Shown here: piece by piece, positions 54,832 through 63,431 of the stretch
Position numbering within the stretch: the stretch's first letter is position 1
Layout: each line of letters opens with the position of its first letter
NCBI RefSeq assembly: GCF_000702205.1
Contig: NZ_JNKW01000005.1
Span: 62,001-126,000, forward strand
Source: Lachnospira multipara LB2003
GTDB taxonomy: Bacteria; Bacillota; Clostridia; Lachnospirales; Lachnospiraceae
DNA length: 64,000 nucleotides
Direction of reading: 5' to 3'
The notes under the pieces: model-generated
The model's input: the letters and a program-made list of their open reading frames with translations, nothing else
Database searches by the model: none
What the model was told of the DNA's origin: nothing
Translations under genes and position numbers: made by a program

Positions 54832-54850
54832 ATAAGACGTCTTGTCTTAT
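54832..54850 (-). terminator. Short terminator of the flagellin-fliS unit
   Basis: A 7-bp stem (54832-54838 with 54844-54850) with GTATTTGTTTTTG following on the minus strand. It lies 10 bp past the FliS stop. Confidence 0.55.
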
Positions 54851-54859
54851 AGAAACTGT

Positions 54860-55324
54860 CTAAACAATATAGCCTCTATTGGCATTACCAGATATAGATT
54901 CACAATATCCAGCTTTAGAATAAGTTAAACCAGCATATACATTCTGTGTGTTTTTCATAAGAGAAGCTGATTCATCCACCTTACTTACTTCATAAAAACT
55001 TTGTCTTAACTTTAATAATATATTTTGTAACTTACAGACCTCATCCCTATCAAATCTTGTAAAGTTACTTATTAGTCTTCTTTTTACAAAATTATAAATA
55101 ACAAACAAATTCTTAGATAAATCAAATTCCATATTAAGTCCAACAATCAATTCATCTATTGCTCGTTGTGCTCCAACAATCGCATGTCTTTTTTCTTCAA
55201 TTTCTTCCACTTCACAAGCTTCCTTCAAATAATCAAGTGCTAAGTCATAAATAATAACTACTAATTCTGTTCTATTTGCTTGAGAAATCCTATAAGAATA
55301 TGTTCTGATTAAATCATTATTCAT
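54860..55324 (-). CDS. fliS: Flagellar export chaperone FliS-like
   Basis: 154 aa helical protein. It starts MNNDLIRTYSYRISQANRTELVVIIYDLALDYLKEA, the FliS pattern (Tyr-rich start, then a helix with TxxELxxxxYD). It would hold unpolymerised flagellin for export. It is longer than usual (about 120-130 aa), with a Gly/Asn-rich C-terminal tail. It lies 27 bp after the flagellin gene. The fliD gene is not in the window. Confidence 0.78.
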   Translation of the reverse strand: MNNDLIRTYSYRISQANRTELVVIIYDLALDYLKEACEVEEIEEKRHAIVGAQRAIDELIVGLNMEFDLSKNLFVIYNFVKRRLISNFTRFDRDEVCKLQNILLKLRQSFYEVSKVDESASLMKNTQNVYAGLTYSKAGYCESISGNANRGYIV

Positions 55325-55350
55325 GGCTATCTTTCCTTCTTCTTAAAAAC

Positions 55351-56919
55351 TTACTTATTTAAAATCTGTAATACTTCTGCCGGTCTTTGATTTGCCTGAG
55401 CTAAGATAGATGTTGCAGCCTGAGTCATTACTGTATAACTTGTATATTCTGTCATTTCTTCTGCCATATCTGTATCTGTCATTACTGATAAAGCCTTAGT
55501 TAAATTTTCCACTGAAACATCTAAGTTATTTGTAGTATGTTCAAATCTATTCTCATATGCACCTAACTGTGATCTAACCTTATTAAGTCTTGTTATAGCC
55601 TCATCAACTATCTGAACAGAAAGTGTTGCTGTATATCCTGTCATAACGTTAATATTCTCAGTCTTTAGTGTATATGTGGAAATTTCTGGAATATTAATTA
55701 CTATTACCTGATCTTGGTTACCGCCAATATGCACACTTAATGTACCAACATCTGTTACTTCCTGATTGATCTTTTCAGCATTACCCTTTGACACAATTTC
55801 AGACTTTCCGTCTGTTCTTCTTTGGTCATTAAAAATTGTTCCTGATACATTTCCTGGAATATCTAGTTTAAATACCTTATTGTTAACATCTGTCACTGTA
55901 ATTTCTGTACCCTTTGTTGAAATAATTGCAGATGATTCAAAACCAACTCTTGTTTGAACACCATTAGATATTGTTGTTGTGAATTCTGCCTCACAGTCTT
56001 TACCTTCTGCAATAATTCCATCGCCAATTCCAGCCTCAGGCATACCAAGCATTGCAGCTAATTCAATGTTATCGCATTTAATCTCTAGTTTTTGATCTGA
56101 TCCAAATTGATTAGTCATCATAACCAAATATGAACCTGTATAATTAGTTGATGGACTAAATCCAGCATATTTAGTTCCATTAGATTTTGTGTCATTATCT
56201 GTAGGAGATGCTACTACAAATGCCTCACCACCAGCATTATTCATACCATCTACTAATTTTCCCATAATATTTCCTAGAGTGTCTCCCTCTGCAATTTCAA
56301 TTTTATAGCCATTAATGCTAATGTTTCCTGCCTGTCCTGCACTAATTGTCTGTGTGTCATTCATTGAAATTGTGAAAGAACTTACTGCCACAGCCTGTCT
56401 AGCATCTTCAGTAACAGTAACTCCATAAATACCTGCAACATAATTATCAGTACATTCAAGCTGATTAACTCCCTGATAATCTGAATACACTCTTCTTGTT
56501 AAATTACCATTTATAAGAGACTGAGTATTAAATTCTGTCTGATTTGATATTCTATCTATTTCATTATTAATGTTATCAATTTCTTCCTGAATAGCTCTAC
56601 GTTCAGAATCAGAGTTAACATCATTAACTGCCTGAACTGTAAGTTCCTTTAATCTTGCAAGCATAGACTGAATCTCACTTAAAGCACCTTCAGCTGTGTT
56701 TAATACAGATACCCCATCTGAAGAGTTATTGTTGGCTTGATTTAGTCCTCTAATCTGCATTCTCATTTTTTCAGATATAGCAAGACCAGCAGGATCGTCC
56801 ACTGAACTATTTAATTTAAAACCAGATGATAATCTCTCGATTGAGGTAGATAAAGCATTCTGTGCCTTCTGTAAAGCGTTATTAGAAACGATGGCTGAAA
56901 TATTTGTGTTAATTCTCAT
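55351..56919 (-). CDS. hag: Flagellin
   Basis: 522 aa. The N-terminal D0/D1 domain is MRINTNISAIVSNNALQKAQ ... SIERLSSGFKLNSSVDDPAGLAISEKMR. The C-terminal D0/D1 ends NLTKALSVMTDTDMAEEMTEYT ... ILAQANQRPAEVLQILNK. A variable surface-exposed part fills about residues 160-420. It is secreted by the flagellar type III system. The start is the ATG at 56919 behind AGAGAGGT; a longer frame with nine more codons has no better site. A sigma-28-like promoter is upstream. Confidence 0.95.
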   Translation of the reverse strand: MRINTNISAIVSNNALQKAQNALSTSIERLSSGFKLNSSVDDPAGLAISEKMRMQIRGLNQANNNSSDGVSVLNTAEGALSEIQSMLARLKELTVQAVNDVNSDSERRAIQEEIDNINNEIDRISNQTEFNTQSLINGNLTRRVYSDYQGVNQLECTDNYVAGIYGVTVTEDARQAVAVSSFTISMNDTQTISAGQAGNISINGYKIEIAEGDTLGNIMGKLVDGMNNAGGEAFVVASPTDNDTKSNGTKYAGFSPSTNYTGSYLVMMTNQFGSDQKLEIKCDNIELAAMLGMPEAGIGDGIIAEGKDCEAEFTTTISNGVQTRVGFESSAIISTKGTEITVTDVNNKVFKLDIPGNVSGTIFNDQRRTDGKSEIVSKGNAEKINQEVTDVGTLSVHIGGNQDQVIVINIPEISTYTLKTENINVMTGYTATLSVQIVDEAITRLNKVRSQLGAYENRFEHTTNNLDVSVENLTKALSVMTDTDMAEEMTEYTSYTVMTQAATSILAQANQRPAEVLQILNK

Positions 56920-56989
56920 TATAAAAACCTCTCTTTGTCCGTCCACCGCCCTGTGAGAAACTTTTTATTTTAACTTCCATGTACTATAT

Positions 56990-57016
56990 ATATCGGACCA
57001 ATTTCCTATTTCTTAA
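56990..57016 (-). promoter_or_regulatory. Sigma-28-like promoter of flagellin
   Basis: Minus strand: -10 octamer TCCGATAT (56997-56990), 15-bp spacer, -35 TTAA (57016-57013), near the TAAA/GCCGATAA consensus. The same octamer recurs upstream of the 57059-60124 gene. Confidence 0.6.
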
Positions 57017-57058
57017 CTCGATATTAGTAATTTCTTGTTTCAATAAAATTTAGTTTTT

Positions 57059-60000
57059 CTAGTAAACAAGCGCATTAACAGCTTTGCGTGCAAGGCTATA
57101 TAAGCTAGATGTAGAGACTTGTGTTTCTCCTATAGCAGTATTTATATTTTCTAGTTCCTCTACAAAATCCACCTGTTTAAAACTACCATCATTAACATAA
57201 GTATCCTTTATCTTGCCCTTTAAAATGTCCATTTTTTCCACACTTTTACTTACCTTAATACTTGCAGCAATTGTATCATTACTTACCTGCATATTAAGAC
57301 TAGTCTTTCCGTATTCCTTGCTATCTAATTCAATGGCTATTTGACCCTTAAACTCAGATGTTGAAACTAGCTTTAAGTTTATCATTCCTATTCCATCCTC
57401 TGATGTATAAGGTATTCTATACTCTCCTTTGTCTCTTAATTTTGATGCATAATTAAACTGTCTATTGTTAATTCTTAACAGTTCTAACATTTCAAAATTA
57501 AGATTAGAAAGTGCATTTGCTCCTGCCATTTCCATCATATTAGACGCACTAGAATCATTATTAGTCCCAACTAATCTACCCTCAATTGCTGCCTCAAGAC
57601 TATCATTACTAGCTTCCCTTAATTCTTCTATGTAATTATCAAGTTCTTCCTTTTGTCCAATTTTTTCTATTACTTCTCCTATGCCCTTTACTTTAACTGG
57701 ACTAATAGCTGCATTGGCAATAATAAAATTATCGGATTTAATTAATTCACTTACAGCCCTTAGATTTCCCATATTTTCTTCTAAATCTGCCTGTAATAAA
57801 TTATTATATATCCTATCTTCTACATTGCTTTTTTCTAGCAATTCTCTTGTGTATTCATTATCTAATTCCTGCTCTAATCTATAATCATATTCAACACTAA
57901 TATCATTGATAAATTTATTAACCGATTCCTTTTCAATTCCATATTTATTGTCGATTTTTTTCAATGTATTAGGTGTTATATAATTCTTATTATTGTTAAA
58001 TAATGCCTTATAATAGTTAATCTCGCCTTCTATGCTTGCTAGTCCTGTATTGTCATCTATTGTTCTATCAATACCACTGTGTTTTCTACTTTCAAAAGCG
58101 GTAATAAGATTTCCCATAGATACATCAGCGCCCTGCTTTATAAGACGACCAACCGATTCTCCAGCATCCTTAGTAAAAATATTCATCATTCTATAGATGC
58201 CTATAAACATCTTTCTTTCATCTGCTGTAATATTGTTTGTTCTATCTAATTTATACAAAAATTTTGCAAACTTTTCTTCATTAGCCAAACTTGCCTCACT
58301 ATTTTGTTCAACAAGATATTCATTTAGATCAGAGATGTCGCTTTCCATTGGATTAATACCATCTCTAATCATCTTAAGGGCTGTCTCTGGTTTCATATTA
58401 TTAATCAAGTTCTTAAGAGTTTCATTTACTGTCTTAACTTTATTAATATTATCAGTTGTCTCCTCCATGCCATTAAGAGCTAATATTCTAACTGCATCTC
58501 TATTAGCCTTATTATCTTCTAGTCCTAAACTATTTAATATTTCCACAGCACTATTTTTAACAGCCTTACTCATAGAATCCCCTAAGTCAGGTCTTATCTG
58601 TGTTCCAACTGTCTCATATGTCTTATCATATAAATCAAGCTTACTTTTTATTTGCATTCCCACATTTGCAACTGTGTTAATTGTGAGAATAGTTGCAGCT
58701 TCACTAGTATTAATAAGCTTACTAAAGGCAAAAAGAGGGGTTTCTTTAATTTCTTCAACACGAGTACTAACATCTATTGCTCTTCTTATATCAGCTGCTA
58801 AATTTCCTGTACTATCAAGCCCCTTTATAAGTTCTTCATTTAACTTACTTATTGGAGTTGATAATAGTTTATCTACATTATTTACCAAAAAGGCACTTGC
58901 ACTGCTTGTCATTAATATTCTTGTTTCAAGTAATGTATAATATGCAGCATTTGCCTTAGCATTATCTGTATTATTATCCTCTAAATTTATATCCTTAATT
59001 AAGGCCAAAGCTTCATTAGGATCAAATACTTCCTTCCCTTTATCATTAGCTTTAACTGCCTTATATATGTTTTCTAAGTTAATTGAAAGTTTATTGTCTA
59101 TGCAAGTTTTAATTTCCTTAATACCAGCATTATTACTTGCTTCATAAGCCATTTCAACTGCTTCTAGTTTGGAATATTTACTTGTTACATAAACATTATT
59201 TATGCTCTCACCAAGGGCTAAATTATCGACCATTTTATCTAATATTTGTGCCTTGCCCGTTAAACTTTTTATTTCGTTAACATCGACTGAATCTAGTTTT
59301 TCTAAATTTTCTAGATTAGTTGCTGTTACTGGAATGTCCGATTTTAACAAAAGCTTTGCATTTTCTAATGCAGCCTTTAAGTCTTCACAATTAGATGACT
59401 GAACAACTCTAACTAATTGATTTCTCATACCATCAAGATCTGCATCACTAATTGTGCTAGACATATTAAATGTGCTATTTGTAGCCATTTGTGCATTATA
59501 AATTCCATCAATAGTTGCTTCTACATTATTAGACACCATATATAATTTTGCCTTGCTATTTAAGCCTTCTAATTTGTCTATTTTTTTCATAGTATCTTCT
59601 ATAGATACCAAGTCTTCTTCTTTTAATTCTATACCCTTATCATTAAGCCTATTAGACACTTCATTAGCTAGAGCTTTACTTCCTGTTGCTTTTATTAAAG
59701 CCTCTTTATTAATTGGTGTGCCATAGGCTCTATAGTCCTTTGAATGCATTGCAAGTTCAACTCTTATCTTATCTATAATTGTAAGCATTTCATCCTTAGA
59801 TGCGTCTGTAAGATTATAGCCCTCTTTATCAATTCCTATAGCATCAGCTACACTTGAGCCTGACAACTTTTTCATAAGAGCTTTTAATCCAATTTGTGCA
59901 CCCTTAGCACTATCCATAATTTGAGATTTTACATCATTAGCTTCAGAAAGGAGTTCATCATATGCATTAATGCTTTTCTTCTCTCCATTAGACACAAAAG

Positions 60001-60124
60001 CAGCGGCAAATGTTTTATCTACACTTGCCGTCTTAGACATATTATTGTTTAAGATATTTATAGAATTATTACTTGTTTTTTCATTTCTATCTAAAAAAGT
60101 ATTTACATCTATATTTAAACCCAT
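57059..60124 (-). CDS. Large flagellar-associated protein, DUF6240-like with FliK-like C-terminus
   Basis: 1021 aa, almost wholly helical in its first 880 residues, with many Asn, Lys, Ser and Glu and no signal peptide or membrane segment. About residues 907-985 change to strands (GMINLKLVSTSEFKGQIAIELDSKEYGKTSLNMQVSNDTIAASIKV), similar to the C-terminal domain of hook-length control protein FliK. I think it resembles the DUF6240 family of Lachnospiraceae. It sits upstream of flagellin behind a sigma-28-type -10 element. It may be a filament- or hook-length or regulatory factor. It is not a typical FliK in size. Confidence 0.6.
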   Translation of the reverse strand: MGLNIDVNTFLDRNEKTSNNSINILNNNMSKTASVDKTFAAAFVSNGEKKSINAYDELLSEANDVKSQIMDSAKGAQIGLKALMKKLSGSSVADAIGIDKEGYNLTDASKDEMLTIIDKIRVELAMHSKDYRAYGTPINKEALIKATGSKALANEVSNRLNDKGIELKEEDLVSIEDTMKKIDKLEGLNSKAKLYMVSNNVEATIDGIYNAQMATNSTFNMSSTISDADLDGMRNQLVRVVQSSNCEDLKAALENAKLLLKSDIPVTATNLENLEKLDSVDVNEIKSLTGKAQILDKMVDNLALGESINNVYVTSKYSKLEAVEMAYEASNNAGIKEIKTCIDNKLSINLENIYKAVKANDKGKEVFDPNEALALIKDINLEDNNTDNAKANAAYYTLLETRILMTSSASAFLVNNVDKLLSTPISKLNEELIKGLDSTGNLAADIRRAIDVSTRVEEIKETPLFAFSKLINTSEAATILTINTVANVGMQIKSKLDLYDKTYETVGTQIRPDLGDSMSKAVKNSAVEILNSLGLEDNKANRDAVRILALNGMEETTDNINKVKTVNETLKNLINNMKPETALKMIRDGINPMESDISDLNEYLVEQNSEASLANEEKFAKFLYKLDRTNNITADERKMFIGIYRMMNIFTKDAGESVGRLIKQGADVSMGNLITAFESRKHSGIDRTIDDNTGLASIEGEINYYKALFNNNKNYITPNTLKKIDNKYGIEKESVNKFINDISVEYDYRLEQELDNEYTRELLEKSNVEDRIYNNLLQADLEENMGNLRAVSELIKSDNFIIANAAISPVKVKGIGEVIEKIGQKEELDNYIEELREASNDSLEAAIEGRLVGTNNDSSASNMMEMAGANALSNLNFEMLELLRINNRQFNYASKLRDKGEYRIPYTSEDGIGMINLKLVSTSEFKGQIAIELDSKEYGKTSLNMQVSNDTIAASIKVSKSVEKMDILKGKIKDTYVNDGSFKQVDFVEELENINTAIGETQVSTSSLYSLARKAVNALVY

Positions 60125-60185
60125 AAAAAAACTCCTTATTTCCTGTACTAATCTTCTCTACGATTAATATCGGAAACAAGGAGTT
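60125..60185 (-). terminator. glgB terminator overlapping a sigma-28 promoter and ribosome site
   Basis: Minus strand: a 14-bp stem (60185-60172 with 60143-60130, one G-U pair), a 28-nt loop, and seven T (60131-60125) leading directly into the ATG of the 1021-aa gene. The 3' arm contains the ribosome site AAGGAG (60137-60132). Confidence 0.75.
60167..60174 (-). promoter_or_regulatory. Sigma-28-like -10 element of the 1021-aa gene
   Basis: TCCGATAT on the minus strand, identical to the flagellin octamer. The -35 is weak (TATA 15 bp upstream). The predicted start, about 60160, lies inside the loop of the glgB terminator hairpin. Confidence 0.5.
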
Positions 60186-60205
60186 AAAATATAAGTTAAT
60201 GTTTT

Positions 60206-62167
60206 TTACCTATCAATTTTTGTTGGTAAACAACGGCTTACATCACCGTCAAATTCATAAACATTTATTCCATATCTATCAAGATCAATTAATAATGAAT
60301 CGTCATATCCATCACAATTTCCCTTAACTGATTGAATCTGCTTTGCCTGTTTTTCTTCATTATCACCTAGCACTAATTTATACTTACCTGCAATTGGTGT
60401 ACCAATTCTAAATGATGGTCTTTCAATTGGTGTAAAATTAAGAACAAAGAGTAAATTTTTCTTTCCAGAAGGACTAATTCTAATAAATGATAATACGCTA
60501 TTATCCTTGTCATTAGCATTAATCCATCTAAATCCCTTTTCATCATAATCTGTCGCATAAAGAGCTGGATATTTTTTATAAAGCTTCATACACTTTGATG
60601 TAAATTCCTGCATTGCCTTATGTGAAGGATCCTCAAGTAAGTACCAATCAAGGGATTTCTTCTCACTCCATTCATTCCACTGACCAAATTCCTGACCCAT
60701 AAATAAAAGTTTTTTACCTGGATGTCCTGTCATATATGCATAAGCCAATTTAAGGTTAGCAAATTTATCTTCCCTGTCACCAGGCATTTTTCCAAGCATA
60801 GAATTCTTTAAATGAACCACTTCATCATGTGATAAAACTAATATGAAATTCTCGCTATATGCATACATAAGTGAAAATGTAATTCGTCCATGGTTGAATT
60901 TTCTAAAATATGGATCCAACTTCATATATTCTGTAAAATCATGCATCCAACCCATATTCCACTTAAATGTAAATCCTAAGCATTCGCCATTATCAGGATC
61001 ACCTGATACCATAGGCCAAGCTGTTGATTCCTCAGCTATTGATATTGCCTGTGGGAATCTCTTTCTTAATATGCTATTAAAGTGCTTTAAAAAGCTCATA
61101 GCTTCTAGGTTTCCATTGTCGCCATATTTATTAGGAATCCAATTTCCATCTGATCTTCCATAGTCAAGGTATAACATTGAAGCTACCGCATCCACTCTTA
61201 ATCCATCTACATGGAACTTATCTATCCAATATAATCCGTTGGCAATAAGGAAGTTGGATACTTCATTCTTCTCATAGTCAAAAACCAAAGTTCCCCAATC
61301 TGGATGTTCGCCCTTTCTTGGATCTGCGTATTCATAAACACAACTTCCATCAAACTTAGCAAGTCCGTGAGCATCCTTAGGGAAATGAGCTGGTACCCAG
61401 TCAAGAATTACACCTATTTTTTTCTTATGCATATAGTCAACAAAATACATAAAATCTTCTGGTGTACCATATCTTGCTGTTGGAGCATAATATCCTGTTA
61501 CCTGATAACCCCATGAGCCATCAAATGGATATTCTGCAATTCCCATTAACTCAATATGTGTATATCCCATTTCTGATACATAATCAGCTAACTTATCTGC
61601 TAGCTCTCTATAACTAAAAAATCCATCATCTGAATCTTCTATTTTCTTTTTCCATGATCCTAAATGGCATTCATAAATTGACATTGGAGACTTTAAATGG
61701 TTTTCCTTTTTCTTAGCTTCAACCCATTTTTCGTCCTTCCATGTAAAGCCATTAAGATTTGTGATTTTTGATGCTGTTGCTGGTCTTAATTCTGCAGCAT
61801 TAGCATATGGATCTGCCTTATATAATGCTTCTCCACTCTGTGAAATAATTAAGAATTTATATAACTGATTCTCCTTAGCACCTTCTATAAATAAATCGTA
61901 AACGCCACCCTCTGATATTTTCTTCATATCATATCCGTATGCGTCCCAATTATTAAAATCGCCTACAACATAAACCTCTTTAGCCTTTGGAGCCCAGACA
62001 ACAAAATACACGCCTTCTTTGCCATCTTTTGTGCAAAGGTGCGCTCCCATTTTGTTATAGATTTCATAATGTGTTCCATTTCCAAAAAGATATGCATCAA
62101 GCTCTGTAAATGCAATATCCTTATAGTCTGGAAATGCGCATTTTTTCTCAATTTTTGCCTTACTCAT
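60206..62167 (-). CDS. glgB: 1,4-alpha-glucan branching enzyme
   Basis: 653 aa. An N-terminal CBM48 (FVVWAPKAKEVYVVGDFNNWD) is followed by a GH13 barrel. Catalytic residues sit in GLRVDAVASMLYLDYGR (nucleophile Asp), SIAEESTAWP (acid Glu) and VLSHDEVVH (Asp). It makes alpha-1,6 branches in glycogen. No other glycogen gene is adjacent. The start is preceded by AGAGGTGG. Confidence 0.96.
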   Translation of the reverse strand: MSKAKIEKKCAFPDYKDIAFTELDAYLFGNGTHYEIYNKMGAHLCTKDGKEGVYFVVWAPKAKEVYVVGDFNNWDAYGYDMKKISEGGVYDLFIEGAKENQLYKFLIISQSGEALYKADPYANAAELRPATASKITNLNGFTWKDEKWVEAKKKENHLKSPMSIYECHLGSWKKKIEDSDDGFFSYRELADKLADYVSEMGYTHIELMGIAEYPFDGSWGYQVTGYYAPTARYGTPEDFMYFVDYMHKKKIGVILDWVPAHFPKDAHGLAKFDGSCVYEYADPRKGEHPDWGTLVFDYEKNEVSNFLIANGLYWIDKFHVDGLRVDAVASMLYLDYGRSDGNWIPNKYGDNGNLEAMSFLKHFNSILRKRFPQAISIAEESTAWPMVSGDPDNGECLGFTFKWNMGWMHDFTEYMKLDPYFRKFNHGRITFSLMYAYSENFILVLSHDEVVHLKNSMLGKMPGDREDKFANLKLAYAYMTGHPGKKLLFMGQEFGQWNEWSEKKSLDWYLLEDPSHKAMQEFTSKCMKLYKKYPALYATDYDEKGFRWINANDKDNSVLSFIRISPSGKKNLLFVLNFTPIERPSFRIGTPIAGKYKLVLGDNEEKQAKQIQSVKGNCDGYDDSLLIDLDRYGINVYEFDGDVSRCLPTKIDR

Positions 62168-62405
62168 TTTTTATTACCACCTCTTACTCTTTTACAAACT
62201 AACATTAAATAATCTTTCGTTAGCTTTTACTTTCCCCTTTGTAAATAAACTTAACGTTTTTACTTTTTTTAGTTTAGCATATTTTCTTTATAATTACTAA
62301 TAAATTTTGACCTCAAGTCATTCTTTTTTTGCCCTTTTATCTGCTTTGTGCTATACTATCGCTTGAATTTATAATAAAAAAGATAATTAATCTTGGGAGG
62401 CCATT

Positions 62406-63374
62406 ATGTTTATATATCTTTTAGGCGATAGTTACTTTAAATGGACTACATTTTTTGGCGTAATATTCGCATTCATACTTACCTTTGCAGCTATCTCATT
62501 AGCTAAGGCTATTTTACCACGTGATGCCGGTAGAGCATTTGCTATTAACGGATCAAAATCTGTTGGTAAGCCTCGAGGAGCTGGTTTAGTATTTATACTT
62601 ACATTTGTAATTTCAACTCTTCTTTTTGTTAAGATTAATATAGAAATGTGCATCTACCTATGCTTAATAGTATTTGAGATGCTTTCAGGATATTTTGATG
62701 ACGCATCATCAAAGCCTTGGGGAGAATTAAAGAAAGGTCTTATTGATTTTGTTATTGCTCTTGTTTGTGCATGTACATTCCTTTACTTTAACCCTAACAC
62801 ATTTACACTAGCCCTTTTTGATAAAACTATAACTCTTAATCCAATTGTTTATGGTATTCTTATAATTATTCTTATCTGGGCAAGTATTAATGTTACTAAC
62901 TGTTCTGATGGTGTTGATGGTTTATGTGGAACATTATCAATTGTTACTTTATCAACAACTTATATTCTATTCCATGAAATCGCCTCATCAGAATTACAAT
63001 ATAGACATTGCGTAATTATTATGGTGGTTTGCTTACTTGCTTACCTTTGGTTTAACTCTTCACCTAGCCAGTTACTTATGGGTGATGCTGGTTCAAGAGC
63101 AATCGGTATTTTTATTGCCATCACATTCTTAAAGCTTCATAGCCCATTCTTATTTATTCCAATGGCTATTATGCTTATTCTTGATGGTGGTCTTGGCTTA
63201 GTTAAACTTACAATTATGCGTGTATTTAAAACTAAGAACTTCATGAAAAATCTTAGAACACCTATTCATGACCATATGAGAAAAAATAAGACATGGTCAG
63301 ATACACAGGTTGTTGCAAGATTCGCTATTATACAGCTTATAATTGCATTAGCAGTTATTTACGCCCTAGTTTAA
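62406..63374 (+). CDS. MraY-like phospho-N-acetylmuramoyl-pentapeptide transferase/GT4 family
   Basis: 322 aa, about 10 hydrophobic segments. Polyprenyl-phosphate transferase motifs: GYFDDASSKPWGELKKG (Asp pair), NVTNCSDGVDGLCG, MGDAGSRAIG, and a late PIHDHMRKNKTWSDTQVVARF that aligns with the MraY HHH-containing loop. It transfers a sugar phosphate to undecaprenyl phosphate, probably the lipid I step. It stands alone with a ribosome site GGGAGG, outside any dcw cluster. An alternative is a WecA/TagO-type enzyme. Confidence 0.82.
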   Translation: MFIYLLGDSYFKWTTFFGVIFAFILTFAAISLAKAILPRDAGRAFAINGSKSVGKPRGAGLVFILTFVISTLLFVKINIEMCIYLCLIVFEMLSGYFDDASSKPWGELKKGLIDFVIALVCACTFLYFNPNTFTLALFDKTITLNPIVYGILIIILIWASINVTNCSDGVDGLCGTLSIVTLSTTYILFHEIASSELQYRHCVIIMVVCLLAYLWFNSSPSQLLMGDAGSRAIGIFIAITFLKLHSPFLFIPMAIMLILDGGLGLVKLTIMRVFKTKNFMKNLRTPIHDHMRKNKTWSDTQVVARFAIIQLIIALAVIYALV

Positions 63375-63395
63375 TATTGAATTTAATAGACATTA

Positions 63396-63431
63396 AAAAA
63401 AGAATGAGAATTTTATTTCTCATTCTTTTTT
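63396..63431. terminator. Bidirectional terminator at the MraY-like/exonuclease junction
   Basis: A perfect 15-bp stem (63396-63410 with 63417-63431) and a 6-nt loop, with A and T runs on both sides. The stop of the exonuclease gene at 63413 lies in the loop. Confidence 0.88.

Noticed and set aside
58197-58940. 247-aa ORF on the plus strand
   Set aside because: It lies wholly antisense to the 1021-aa gene; its hydrophobic Leu/Ser/Ile-rich composition is the mirror of Asn/Lys/Glu-rich coding on the other strand. No ribosome site.
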